The notes beneath the pieces are model-generated. The model did no database searches and was not told the origin of the DNA. It saw only the letters and a list, made by a program, of their open reading frames with translations. The translations under genes and the position numbers were made by a program. This document shows, piece after piece, positions 6,260 through 15,516 of a stretch of DNA of 64,000 nt; within the stretch, counting starts at the first letter, position 1; each line of letters opens with the position of its first letter. The stretch is from Desulfurispirillum indicum S5 (GTDB taxonomy: Bacteria > Chrysiogenota > Chrysiogenetes > Chrysiogenales > Chrysiogenaceae): positions 2,588,001-2,652,000 of the forward strand of contig NC_014836.1 in NCBI RefSeq assembly GCF_000177635.2. Reading direction: 5' to 3'.

Positions 6260-7441
6260 TCAATCACTGGCCACTGCCAGCACCTCCTGAATAATCTGCG
6301 ACTGCCAATCAAAATAGGGATTGAAGGTGAGGCGCGCATGAATCTTGCCCGGCTCACGGTAGTCCCAGTCGGAATACCAGACCGGATCACCAGCCTGGCA
6401 GCGGGCGGTGTCCTCGTCTGTCTGTCCATTGAAGCAGATGCGTTCACTGCCATCCCGCCCATACAGCGGATTCTGAGGTGAGAACAGGATGCCCATGTGC
6501 GAAAACTGGCTGATGCGCTCCTGGGGCAACACATCGGTGCGCACCAGCACGCGTGCCGAGGAGGTTGATCTGGGCGGGGGGCTCCCATACCAGATCAAGC
6601 GGCTGGAAGCATGGGTGAAATGGCGCTCAAAGATGTTTCGTACATAACGCACATCGACGACCGAATCATGCTGGGCCAGCACAATGACCGTTGGGCGGTC
6701 GAAGGTTCGACCCTTCAGGCTTTTGCGCACCGCCACGCTGCTGCGGTAGAACTGTGCCAGGCCGTTGGTGGGTACGATGTGGTAGCGAAGCGGTGATTGC
6801 AGCGGGTGCCTCTCAGGGGAAAGCAGCCAGGGCTTAATATGTACGAGCCAGGGCGTGGCCCAGTCAAACAGCTCGTTCGAACGCAGCGCGGGGGAGAACA
6901 GCACCAGGCCCTGGATCTGAGGGTCGTCCAGGGCGTATTCGAGCACCAGGTTGGCACCGGTTGAAAAGCCGCCCAGCCAGACGTCCGGAAAATCCCGTTG
7001 CAGCAAGCTGATCTGTTCACGCACCAGTTGTTGCCAGTCTTCCAGCCGAATGCCGATCAGGTCGGCGGGCTGGGTGCCGTGTCCAGGCAGCAGCAGTGTG
7101 CGTACCACATAGCCTTGTTCAGCAAGACGGTGCGCCACATCGGTGAAAGACCAGGGTGAATCGCCCAGGCCATGCACCAGCAGGATGGCTTTGGTGGTTG
7201 GCGTGGGCGGGTGGAGCTCAAAGGGAGCATTCCACTCGATTTCATGGAGCGGATTTTCCGTCTGAAAACTGCGCTGTGCTCCAAGCAACTGCCGTGTCGT
7301 TTCGGTATAAGCCTGAAAAGCCGAAAGGTGAGTTGTGGGTACAGCAATATCCGTTTGCGCGGAACACCCCATTGCCATTCCCAGCAGCCCAGTGGCCACA
7401 AAGACGAACATGGAAGCAAGGGAGCGGATCTGCCGATTCAT
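6260..7441 (-). CDS. Lipoprotein alpha/beta hydrolase (carboxylesterase-like)
   Basis: I place the start at ATG 7441 because residues 1-26 then form a lipoprotein signal ending in AMGC (Cys26); the open frame upstream of it looks non-coding. The 393-residue protein is an alpha/beta hydrolase: LLVHGLGDSPWSF forms the oxyanion loop, GFSTG (158-162) holds the nucleophile Ser160, AQHDSVVD gives the acid, and FSHMG probably the His. It would hydrolyse an ester or lipid at the outer membrane; the substrate is unknown. It lies downstream of marR on the same strand. Confidence 0.82.
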   Translation of the reverse strand: MNRQIRSLASMFVFVATGLLGMAMGCSAQTDIAVPTTHLSAFQAYTETTRQLLGAQRSFQTENPLHEIEWNAPFELHPPTPTTKAILLVHGLGDSPWSFTDVAHRLAEQGYVVRTLLLPGHGTQPADLIGIRLEDWQQLVREQISLLQRDFPDVWLGGFSTGANLVLEYALDDPQIQGLVLFSPALRSNELFDWATPWLVHIKPWLLSPERHPLQSPLRYHIVPTNGLAQFYRSSVAVRKSLKGRTFDRPTVIVLAQHDSVVDVRYVRNIFERHFTHASSRLIWYGSPPPRSTSSARVLVRTDVLPQERISQFSHMGILFSPQNPLYGRDGSERICFNGQTDEDTARCQAGDPVWYSDWDYREPGKIHARLTFNPYFDWQSQIIQEVLAVASD

Positions 7442-7625
7442 AAACGTATCTCCATGGTGACTCCGTGTCTTGAATGAGCGTAGCAAACGGGCGTGAAACA
7501 CACCAACCCCCTCTTCTTTTCTGTGTTTCATGATAATCACGAACAGGGCACCTATATAATTTCGGAAGAACTCCATTGCCTGAGCTTCCCATCGCCTGCT
7601 TGATTTCAGGTGTTTCAGCAGGCTG

Positions 7626-8057
7626 TCAGCCCTTCCGGCTTTCGAGCATGCGCAGAAGCAGTTCCTGGAGAAGCTGCTGATCCGGTGCGCTGAGCCCTTC
7701 GATAATCGGTGCCAGTGCCTGCTGAGCCTGGGCACGTACCCGCTTTACAAGCTCGACTCCGTCACTCGTCAGGAACACATCCGTCGCTCTCCCATCCTCC
7801 TTATTTGGCGCTCGCGCCACCAGCCCCCGTTTTTCTGCTCGGGCGATCAGTCCCGACATCGTCTGTTTCTCCAGACCAAGGTATTTGGCGAGTTCTGCCA
7901 TGCGCGGGCGCCGATCCCACAGTATTCCCAGGACGCGAATCATCGAGAGGGACAGGTCGTTTTCAGCACCGATCTTATTGATGACAGCCATCGTGACAAA
8001 GGAACTTACTACAAGTGCGTCGGCCAGTTCCTCGTTGGATGGAGGGGCTTGTTCCAT
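7626..8057 (-). CDS. MarR-family transcriptional regulator
   Basis: This 143-residue winged-helix regulator has the MarR fold: a recognition-helix region RMAELAKYLGLEKQTMSGLIARAEKRGLV-like segment (residues 53-81) and the wing NKEDGRATDVFLT. It is preceded by GGAGACC 5 bases before ATG. It is divergent from the RND pump genes, and palindromes of type TTCG-N5-CGAA lie between them. This is the standard arrangement for an autoregulated repressor of an efflux operon; the inducer is unknown. Confidence 0.9.
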   Translation of the reverse strand: MEQAPPSNEELADALVVSSFVTMAVINKIGAENDLSLSMIRVLGILWDRRPRMAELAKYLGLEKQTMSGLIARAEKRGLVARAPNKEDGRATDVFLTSDGVELVKRVRAQAQQALAPIIEGLSAPDQQLLQELLLRMLESRKG

Positions 8058-8086
8058 TGAGGTCTCCTTTCGTATCGCAATTCAAC

Positions 8087-8144
8087 TTGACATAGTTCGC
8101 AATGCGAGTCAATAATAGGTTCGCAATACGAATTATTGACTCGC
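8087..8144 (+). promoter_or_regulatory. Promoter and operator region of the RND pump operon
   Basis: TTGACA (8087-8092), an 18-base spacer and AATAAT (8111-8116) form a plausible promoter. Perfect 13-bp arms GCGAGTCAATAAT (8104-8116) and ATTATTGACTCGC (8132-8144) overlap the -10 box. Two TTCGCAAT-NCGA palindromes lie inside. Binding by the divergent MarR protein is inferred. Confidence 0.6.
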
Positions 8145-8166
8145 GTTTTCGCCGAAGGAGAACCCC

Positions 8167-8244
8167 ATGAAAGCCACATCCAAGCGGTGCGAGTGCGTCC
8201 TCGCCACTTCGACTCCCACTGATCAGTGGATATTCCGGCCATGA
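8167..8244 (+). CDS. 25-residue leader peptide ORF coupled to the pump operon
   Basis: ATG 8167 has the best ribosome site in the region (AAGGAG, 8155-8160). Its 25-codon frame ends in a TGA that overlaps the adaptor start as ATGA (8241-8244). The adaptor gene itself has no visible ribosome site, so its translation probably depends on this small upstream frame. The peptide has two Cys (CEC) and no recognised domain. It could equally be a pure coupling device with no function of its own. Confidence 0.45.
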   Translation: MKATSKRCECVLATSTPTDQWIFRP

Positions 8245-9359
8245 AGCGTCACCTCGTCACCATCTTCGTCGTCGCTGGCGTTTTCGCCGCCTGTGTCGCA
8301 CTGCTTCTGGGCATGCGCAGTGCTGCTCCTTCCATCCCACCCACCTCTGCGGCACCGGCGCTGACGGTCAAGCGTACCTTTGCCACGGCACAGCAGTGGC
8401 CACAAACCCTGCACGCCGTCGGCAGCATCGCCGCCTGGCAGGAGGTCATCATCGGCGCGGAAATTGGCGGACAGCGGCTGTCACGCCTGCTGGTCGATGT
8501 CGGCGATCATGTGGAAAAGGGACAGCTTCTGGCGCAGCTTAACCCCGGCACGCTTGAAGCGGACTTGAACGCCAGTCGCGCGGCACTTCAAGAGGCCGAG
8601 GTCGATGCGGCCCAGGCGCAGCGTGCCGCCGATCGTGCCCGGGCGTTGCAGCGCACCAATGTCTTATCTGACCAGGCCCTCGACCAGGCCCTGTCCACTG
8701 CCGAGACGGCACAGGCGCGCCTGGCTGCCGCCCGCGCGCGGGTGCAGGCGGATTCGCTGCGTCTGGCGTATACCGAGGTGCGCGCCCCGGACGAGGGGGT
8801 AATCAGCGCCCGACCCGCCGTCGAAGGCGCGCTTGTGCAGGCCGGAGCGGAACTCATGCGCCTGCAGCGCCAGGGCCGGCTGGAGTGGCGTGCCGAGCTG
8901 CCTGGCCCGGAGCTTACGCAGATTGCACCTGGTCAGGCTGTTCGCATCACATTCGGTGCTCCACAGTTTGTTGAAGGGCGCGTGCGCAGGGTTTCGCCGC
9001 AGGTTGATCCGCACACGCGCACCGGCATTGTGTACGTGGATATTGATCCTTCAGCGCTGGTGCGCGCCGGGCTGTTCGCACGCGGCGAATTTCTGCTGGC
9101 GCAGCACCGGGTGCTGACGCTGCCGGAAACCGCTGTCCTGCTGCGCGACGGCTTCAGCTATGTCTTTCGCATCGAAGGCAGCCAGGTGCGGCAGCAGAAG
9201 GTCACCCTGGGCGCCCGGCGTGGTGACCGGGTGGAAATCCGCGAGGGAATCGACGCTGACACGCCGGTCGTCGAGTCCGGTGTGGGCTTCCTGTCCGATG
9301 GCGTGACGGTACGCCTCGTGACCGCAGGCCCAAATACATATCCCGCGCTGAAGGAGTGA
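8241..9359 (+). CDS. RND efflux periplasmic adaptor (membrane fusion protein)
   Basis: This 372-residue member of the HlyD/AcrA adaptor family links the inner-membrane pump to an outer-membrane channel. It has an N-terminal membrane anchor (about residues 4-25), a lipoyl-like half GSIAAWQEVIIGAEIGG, an alpha-helical hairpin rich in Ala/Gln (about 105-165), and the beta-barrel region GRVRRVSPQVDPHTRT. I choose ATG 8241 over GTG 8226 because it overlaps the stop of the leader ORF. The stop is 2 bases before the pump ATG, so they form one operon. Confidence 0.92.
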   Translation: MKRHLVTIFVVAGVFAACVALLLGMRSAAPSIPPTSAAPALTVKRTFATAQQWPQTLHAVGSIAAWQEVIIGAEIGGQRLSRLLVDVGDHVEKGQLLAQLNPGTLEADLNASRAALQEAEVDAAQAQRAADRARALQRTNVLSDQALDQALSTAETAQARLAAARARVQADSLRLAYTEVRAPDEGVISARPAVEGALVQAGAELMRLQRQGRLEWRAELPGPELTQIAPGQAVRITFGAPQFVEGRVRRVSPQVDPHTRTGIVYVDIDPSALVRAGLFARGEFLLAQHRVLTLPETAVLLRDGFSYVFRIEGSQVRQQKVTLGARRGDRVEIREGIDADTPVVESGVGFLSDGVTVRLVTAGPNTYPALKE

Positions 9360-9361
9360 GC

Positions 9362-12300
9362 ATGAACGTCTCCGCCTGGTCGATCCACCACCCGATCCCG
9401 GCCATCCTGCTGTTCGCCATGCTCACGGTGGCGGGCCTCTTCGCGTTCCATGGTGCCAGAATTCAGCACTTCCCGGACGTGGATCTGCCCATGGTGACTG
9501 TGGTGGCCAGCCTGCCCGGCACAGCCCCGGCGCAGATGGAAACCGAAGTGGCACGCAAACTGGAAAACGCCATGGCCACCATGAAAGGGCTGCGACACCT
9601 GCATACGGTGGTGCAGGATGGCGTAGCCACGGTGTCGGCAGAGTTCCGCCTGGAGAAGCCGCCCCAGGAGGCTCTGGACGACACCCGTGCCGCCGTGGCC
9701 CGGGTGCGGGGCGATCTGCCTGCCGCCTTGCGCGATCCCGTCATCAGCCGCATCGAGTTCAAGAACGAGGCGATCCTGACCTACACGGTGGCGTCTTCGC
9801 GTATGGACGAGGAAGCCCTGTCGTGGTTCGTGGAAGATCAGATTACCCGGCGTCTGCTCGCTGTGCCCGGTGTCGGCGCAATTATCCGTGTGGGCGGCGC
9901 GAGCCGTGAAGTGCGGGTGGAACTGGACCCGGATCGACTGCTGGCATGGCGCCTGAACGCCGCCGATATTTCGCGGCAGCTCGCCCAGGTGCAGCGCGAA
10001 GCCCCGGGCGGCCGTGCCCGGCTGGGTAGCGGTGAACAAACGGTGCGCACTGTCGCCACGGTGTCCTCCGCCGAAGCACTGGCAGCGATGGAGATCCCCC
10101 TGCCCGATGGCCAGGTCGTACGCCTGGATCAGGTCGCCACCGTAACCGACACGCTGGCCGAGCGCCGTAGTGGCGCCTTCCTCGACGGCAGGCCAGTGGT
10201 CGGCTTCGAGATCTTTCGCGCCACCGGCGCCAGCGACCTGGACGTAGCCCATGGCGTGCGCCAGGCACTTGCCGAGCTGCGCGAGGAACGCCCCGACCTC
10301 GAACTCACCGAGGCCGTCAACGCCACTGACCAGGTTCTGGAGAATTTCCGGGGCAGCCTGTCGCTGCTCATCGAAGGCGCCCTGCTCGCGGTGCTGGTGG
10401 TGGGTCTCTTTCTGCGCAACCTGCGCGCCACCCTCATCTGCGCGGTAGCCTTGCCCCTGTCCATCATTCCCACCTTCCTGTTCATGCAGTGGATGGGGTT
10501 CACGCTGAACATCATCACGCTGCTGGCCCTGTCACTGGTGATCGGCCTTCTGGTGGATGACGCCATCGTCGAGGTCGAAAACATCATGCGTCATATGGGG
10601 CGGGGCAAGGAGCCCCTCGTGGCGGCGCGCGAGGCCGCCGACGAAATCGGGCTGGCGGTCGTCGCCACCACCTTCACCCTGATCGCCGTTTTTCTGCCCA
10701 CCGCCTTCATGCAGGGCCTGGCCGGCAAGTTTTTCGTACAGTTCGGCTGGACGGCCTCCATCGCCGTGCTCATCTCGCTGGCCGTGGCACGGCTACTCAC
10801 GCCGATGATGGCGGCCTACCTGCTGAAGAAACCCACCCGTCCCCATGTCGAGCCTTTCTGGATACCAACGTACTTGCGGGTCGCGCGCTGGGCGTTCACC
10901 CACAAGAGCGCCACGCTGGCAATCACAGCGGCCTTCATCCTCGTCTGCAGCGTGCCATTGCTCACGGGCGCCATCAAAGGTGACTTCATGCCGCCGAGCG
11001 ACCTGAGCCAGACCATGATCAGCGTCGAGCTGCCGCCGGGCAGCACCTACGCGCAGACGCGAGCGATCGCCGATGAGGCGCGCGCCATCGTGGCAACACA
11101 CCCGCATGTAGAGCAGGTTTACACCGCCATCGGCGGCGGCAGTGCGGGAGACAACCCCATGAGCGGTGCCGCCGAGTCCCGCACAGCCCAGCTGACACTG
11201 AACCTGACACCACGCAAGGAACGCCCGGGCGTAAGCCAGCAGGACATAGAGCGCGAACTGCGCACGCGCCTGCACGCGGTTGCCGGTGCGCGTATCAAGA
11301 TGGCCGCGGGCGAAAGCTATACCCTGGCGATCTCAGGCGAGGACAGCGAGCTGCTGGCGCAGCACGCGGCCACCGTGGAGCAGGAACTGCGCGGACTGGC
11401 CGGAATCGGCCAGGTAACCAGCAGCGCAGGCCTGCAGCGTCCCGAGCTGATTGTGCGCCCGGACACCGCGCGAGCGGCAGACCTGGGGGTAAACACCGAT
11501 GCCATCGCGGAAACCCTGCGCGTGGCAACGCAAGGCGACTACGATCAGTTCCTGCCCAAATTAAACCTCGATCAGCGCCAGATACCCATCATCGTGCGGC
11601 TGCCCGACGAAGCCACGCGGGATCTCCAACTGCTGCGCCAACTCACGGTACCGGGCGCGTGGGGCCCGGTACCACTGCGTGACGTGGCGGACATCGAAAT
11701 CACCAGCGGTCCGGCGCAGATCAACCGCCTCGACCGCTTGCGCAACGTGAACTTCGAAATCGAGCTGGACGGCCAGGCCCTGGGCGATGTACAGCAGCGC
11801 GCCAGCGCGCTGCCCAGCCTGTCGCACCTGCCACCGGGCCTGACAAGGCACGACATCGGTCAGGCGGAAACATCCAACGAACTGGGCCGGAGCTTCCTGC
11901 TGGCAATGGGCACAGGCGTGGCCTGCATCTACATCGTACTGGTACTGCTGTTCCATGCCTGGGCGCAACCAGTGACCATCCTCGGGGCACTGCTGCTGTC
12001 CATTCCGGGGACGATCCTGGCGCTGTTCCTGACCGGCACCCACCTCAGCATGCCCGCCATGATCGGAATGGTCATGCTGATGGGTATCGCCACCAAAAAC
12101 TCCATCCTGCTGGTCGAATACGCCATCATGGCACAGCGTGATCATGGCCTGGCCCGGCTTGACGCACTGCTGGACGCCTGCCGCAAACGCGCACGTCCCA
12201 TCGTGATGACCTCGCTGGCCATGGGCGCCGGAATGCTGCCCATTGCCCTGGGCTTCGGCGCCGACCCAAGCTTCCGCGCGCCGATGGCCATTGTCGTGAT

Positions 12301-12412
12301 CGGCGGCCTCATCACCTCCACCTTCCTGAGCCTGCTGGTGATCCCGGTGCTCTATGAGATAGTTGACGACCTCGTTCAGTGCCTCTCAGCGAAGCGCTGG
12401 TGGCCCAGATGA
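9362..12412 (+). CDS. RND multidrug efflux transporter, inner-membrane pump
   Basis: This 1016-residue proton-driven transporter is of the AcrB/HAE-1 type and has the normal length and topology. There is one N-terminal membrane segment, then two clusters of membrane helices (about 330-530 and 850-1010) separated by two large periplasmic loops. GLLVDDAIVEVENI is the family signature of helix 4 with the proton-relay Asp pair, and ATKNSILLVEYA is its counterpart in the second half. ATG 9362 follows AAGGAG. No outer-membrane channel gene is adjacent. It is regulated with the adaptor, probably by MarR. Confidence 0.95.
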   Translation: MNVSAWSIHHPIPAILLFAMLTVAGLFAFHGARIQHFPDVDLPMVTVVASLPGTAPAQMETEVARKLENAMATMKGLRHLHTVVQDGVATVSAEFRLEKPPQEALDDTRAAVARVRGDLPAALRDPVISRIEFKNEAILTYTVASSRMDEEALSWFVEDQITRRLLAVPGVGAIIRVGGASREVRVELDPDRLLAWRLNAADISRQLAQVQREAPGGRARLGSGEQTVRTVATVSSAEALAAMEIPLPDGQVVRLDQVATVTDTLAERRSGAFLDGRPVVGFEIFRATGASDLDVAHGVRQALAELREERPDLELTEAVNATDQVLENFRGSLSLLIEGALLAVLVVGLFLRNLRATLICAVALPLSIIPTFLFMQWMGFTLNIITLLALSLVIGLLVDDAIVEVENIMRHMGRGKEPLVAAREAADEIGLAVVATTFTLIAVFLPTAFMQGLAGKFFVQFGWTASIAVLISLAVARLLTPMMAAYLLKKPTRPHVEPFWIPTYLRVARWAFTHKSATLAITAAFILVCSVPLLTGAIKGDFMPPSDLSQTMISVELPPGSTYAQTRAIADEARAIVATHPHVEQVYTAIGGGSAGDNPMSGAAESRTAQLTLNLTPRKERPGVSQQDIERELRTRLHAVAGARIKMAAGESYTLAISGEDSELLAQHAATVEQELRGLAGIGQVTSSAGLQRPELIVRPDTARAADLGVNTDAIAETLRVATQGDYDQFLPKLNLDQRQIPIIVRLPDEATRDLQLLRQLTVPGAWGPVPLRDVADIEITSGPAQINRLDRLRNVNFEIELDGQALGDVQQRASALPSLSHLPPGLTRHDIGQAETSNELGRSFLLAMGTGVACIYIVLVLLFHAWAQPVTILGALLLSIPGTILALFLTGTHLSMPAMIGMVMLMGIATKNSILLVEYAIMAQRDHGLARLDALLDACRKRARPIVMTSLAMGAGMLPIALGFGADPSFRAPMAIVVIGGLITSTFLSLLVIPVLYEIVDDLVQCLSAKRWWPR

Positions 12413-12666
12413 AAGGAACGGAGCAGGAACCGTCTCTTCCGTTGCATTTATGCCCCTTGTCCTTGAACAAGAATCATGCAATGCATGAATTCCAGGAATA
12501 TAACAATTGACACAACCAGGACTGATCGGTACATTTTCACTTGTCAGCACCACCACATTCCAAGACGGTATAGTCCCATTTCTTCCAACAGAATGTTACC
12601 ACTTCAGAACAGCTGAACTGAAAGAACTGCTTCCAGACCTTCCATAACCGAAAACAGGAGAAATGT

Positions 12667-13047
12667 ATGGCTATTACAAAGAGACAATGGGGAAACATTC
12701 TGTTGAACATGCTTGGATTGAGAAGTGGCGCAACTCCCGATGATATTGGCAGCGCAGCTTCGTATGCAATGGACTGCGGTGTAACGGCGAGCATTCCATT
12801 TCCACCATCAATTCCGGAAAACTGGGACACCCTTCTCCATGGAACGATTAAACACATGCAGGAGTTTCCAGGCTACCAGAGTCGTTATTTACTGATAGTC
12901 AAACCAAGCTCTTCAACGAACTTTGAATATCAGGACTGCTTTCCGAAGTGCAGCACGAAGCCGACGGAAGTTCTGGCAAGCATAAGTCTGGATAACACCC
13001 CTGAAGAACTCGTGCAATGGGTTGTGGACAGGATACCGAGTGAGTAG
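12667..13047 (+). CDS. Hypothetical protein, 126 residues
   Basis: I do not recognise a family. The frame has a good ribosome site (ACAGGAG) before ATG 12667. It begins with a basic segment (AITKRQWGNILLNMLGLRSG) and has no signal peptide or membrane span. The preceding 254 bases after the pump gene hold no other gene I can support. It sits alone between the efflux operon and another small gene on the same strand. Confidence 0.6.
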   Translation: MAITKRQWGNILLNMLGLRSGATPDDIGSAASYAMDCGVTASIPFPPSIPENWDTLLHGTIKHMQEFPGYQSRYLLIVKPSSSTNFEYQDCFPKCSTKPTEVLASISLDNTPEELVQWVVDRIPSE

Positions 13048-13213
13048 TCCGCAATAAACCCATCAGCACCTTGGCATCCCGGATTACACAAGCGAGTTTC
13101 CCGAACCCGTAACCTTGAACAAAGCGCTCCCCTGACCGCAAGTGAACTGAATGTGCAGAAAGGGGAGCTTCTTCTCAACGAAAGAGTCCCGAACGGCACA
13201 GTGGAAGGAACCC

Positions 13214-13774
13214 ATGTATCACCATCCTGCCGATGAACTGATCGCCATGATGAAGGAGGATCAGCACGTACTGCAGCGGCTTTTCGACTCCGGCGAGCTC
13301 CCTTCTGAGTCGTATCACCCCCGAATGAGAGCCCTGCATGAGCGGAATACTTCCCGCCTGAAAGAGATTATTGACTGCCACGGCTGGCCCGGCATTTCAC
13401 TGGTCGGGGAAGAAGCCGCCAAGGCGGCATGGCTCATCGTCCAGCATTCCGTTTCAGATCCGCAATTCATGGCGGAGTGTGCCGTCCTTCTGGAAGATGC
13501 CGTTGCAAGAGCAGATGCGCCTGGCTGGCAGCTGGCATTCCTTCACGATCGGGTGCGGACGTTATCTGGTCGGCCACAGTACTACGGAACGCAGTTTGAT
13601 GTTGACGAAAACGGCTGGCCGATACCATTGCCCATTGAGGATGCTGCTGCGGTTGATGAACGCCGTGCGCGCCTCGGGCTGAACTCCCTTGAGGAACGCC
13701 AGAATCAAATGGCTGAGCAGGAGCGAAAGCGTCGCGCCAGCAGTGCCAACACGAAAAAGTGCGATACCGGCTGA
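13214..13774 (+). CDS. DUF6624-like protein
   Basis: This 186-residue soluble protein carries the pattern WPGISLVGEEAAKAAWLIVQH, later GRPQYYGTQF and PIEDAAAVDERRARLGL, which I associate with the DUF6624 group of uncharacterised proteins. No catalytic function is known to me. ATG 13214 is preceded by GGAAGGA; the longer frame from 13151 lacks a ribosome site. It stands alone between the hypothetical gene and the MATE pump. Confidence 0.7.
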   Translation: MYHHPADELIAMMKEDQHVLQRLFDSGELPSESYHPRMRALHERNTSRLKEIIDCHGWPGISLVGEEAAKAAWLIVQHSVSDPQFMAECAVLLEDAVARADAPGWQLAFLHDRVRTLSGRPQYYGTQFDVDENGWPIPLPIEDAAAVDERRARLGLNSLEERQNQMAEQERKRRASSANTKKCDTG

Positions 13775-14085
13775 CCCAAGCGCCTGCACCTGTTCCCCTC
13801 CAGGCGAATACCGGCGACCCGAAACTGCCTGCCCGTTGCCGCGTTTGCTTTTTTTCAACTGAAGCGTCAGAATAACTCCTTGAGCCACAAGCCACACGAC
13901 TATTCATATTGACAAAAGTGTCTACGCAAACTACATTCCCAGGCTGTCAAGATCTACCCACTTTGTCGCCAGAGGCTTTTTTCGGCGCTGCAGAGAGTCA
14001 CGCTCCCCTGCAAGGTCACTCCTCACAGAGACAATTCGTTTCATCCATTGCTGCCTGCGAGCCTGGCAGAAAGGGATTTCACTCC

Positions 14086-15438
14086 ATGAAAATCACTTCA
14101 GATAACAAGCACTTTCTAGAGCAAGCCCCGGTCAGCCGGGTCTTCCTGAAATACGCGCTGCCAAGTATCGTCACGATGGTGTTTTTTGGCTTGCAGAGCC
14201 TGGTGGATGGTATTGTGGTGGGCAATCATCTGGGTCCGGACGCCCTGGGCGGAATAAACATCATCCTGCCACTCTTCAGCATCATCATGGTGCTGGCGCT
14301 GATCGTCGGTATCGGGAGCCAGACCCTGGTCAGTATGGAGCTGGGGCGCAGGAATCCCGAAAAGGCGCAGGACGCTATGTCCACTGGCTTCAAGGCCATG
14401 GTGGGCATCAGCGCAATGGCCACGGTGTTGCTGCTGCTGTTCGCAGAACCTCTGATCAGGCTGATGGGCGCTGACGAGCGACTGCTGCCATTCTCCCTTG
14501 CCTACCTTACAGGGCTGACGCCGTTCATCCTGCCGCTGAGTTTGTGTTTTTATTCCGATGCCATGCTCAAAGCGCTGGGGCACCCCAGGTTTTCCATGGT
14601 CATCATGTCGCTGACCGTTGTGATCAATGTACTGCTCAGCCTGTACTTTGTGATCGGGCTGGACTGGGGAACTGCTGGAGCAAGCACGGCCACAGGGGTG
14701 GCCTTCACCGTGGGACTGCTGATCTCCGGCAGTATTACCTTCAACCCCAAACAGCGGCTCTCAATGCTGAAAGGTCGTTTTCGCCTGCCACTCCTGCTGC
14801 GCGCCGCCTACAACGGCTCATCGGAAGGCGTTTCAGAAATGGCGGCGGCAGCCACTATCCTGATCATCAACCTCACTGTCGTGCGGCTTCTGGGAGCCGA
14901 TGGGGTGGCCGCGTTCACGGCGATCAACTACATCAACTTCATGGGTGTGCTGCTGTTCCTGGGTATTTCAGATGGCCTGATCCCGGTGCTGAGTTATAAT
15001 TACGGCGCCAGAAATTATGAGCGTGTCAAGCGCTTCTTCCGCTTTGCCGCAGTGGTCAACACGAGCATCGGCACCGTGATATTCATCCTGCTGCAGGTAT
15101 TTGGGGGCCACGCAATCCTGCTGTTCTTCGACAGCAGCGAAAGCCAGGCGTTTCAGATTGCCGCCGAGGGCTTGCACCTCTTTGCTTTCGTGTTTCTGGC
15201 CAACGGGCTCAATATGCTGATCATTGCCTCCTTCACCGCATTGGGTGAAGCGAAGAATTCACTCGTCATTTCGGTGCTGCGCGGGTTGGTATTCTTGCTG
15301 ATCGGAGTCACCGTACTGCCAGTATTTTTCGGCATTCATGGTGTCTGGCTGGCAATCCCACTGGCGGAAGTGCTGTCACTTGGCGTAGCGTTCCTGCTGG
15401 TTCGCAGGATTTACAAAAGATTGTCTGGAGAGGTATAG
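14086..15438 (+). CDS. MATE-family multidrug/Na+ antiporter
   Basis: This 450-residue membrane protein has about twelve hydrophobic segments in two homologous halves. MATE hallmarks are FFGLQSLVDGIVVGNHLGPDA-like sequence in helix 1-2, GIGSQTLVSMELGRRN, and the matching second-half segment FLGISDGLIPVLSYNYGARN. It would export cationic drugs in exchange for H+ or Na+. The ATG at 14086 has AAAGGGA upstream; the longer frame from 13909 has no signal or ribosome site. It is followed by a strong inverted repeat facing the carbonic anhydrase gene. Confidence 0.93.
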   Translation: MKITSDNKHFLEQAPVSRVFLKYALPSIVTMVFFGLQSLVDGIVVGNHLGPDALGGINIILPLFSIIMVLALIVGIGSQTLVSMELGRRNPEKAQDAMSTGFKAMVGISAMATVLLLLFAEPLIRLMGADERLLPFSLAYLTGLTPFILPLSLCFYSDAMLKALGHPRFSMVIMSLTVVINVLLSLYFVIGLDWGTAGASTATGVAFTVGLLISGSITFNPKQRLSMLKGRFRLPLLLRAAYNGSSEGVSEMAAAATILIINLTVVRLLGADGVAAFTAINYINFMGVLLFLGISDGLIPVLSYNYGARNYERVKRFFRFAAVVNTSIGTVIFILLQVFGGHAILLFFDSSESQAFQIAAEGLHLFAFVFLANGLNMLIIASFTALGEAKNSLVISVLRGLVFLLIGVTVLPVFFGIHGVWLAIPLAEVLSLGVAFLLVRRIYKRLSGEV

Positions 15439-15450
15439 GCATATATCCAT

Positions 15451-15493
15451 CCGGCAGATGTGACGCCGGGGCCCAGGTGATCACATCTGCCGG
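15451..15493. terminator. Inverted repeat between convergent MATE and carbonic anhydrase genes
   Basis: Perfect 13-bp arms CCGGCAGATGTGA and TCACATCTGCCGG are separated by 17 bases. There is no T-run on either side, but the position between two convergent stops suggests a shared terminator. Confidence 0.55.
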
Positions 15494-15516
15494 TGATGCA
15501 CTCTTCAGGGGAGGTT

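Noticed and set aside
13953-13966. Possible further RAYT hairpin (tacccactttgtc) before the MATE gene
   Set aside because: Only the loop and 3' arm match and there is no 5' arm, so chance cannot be excluded.
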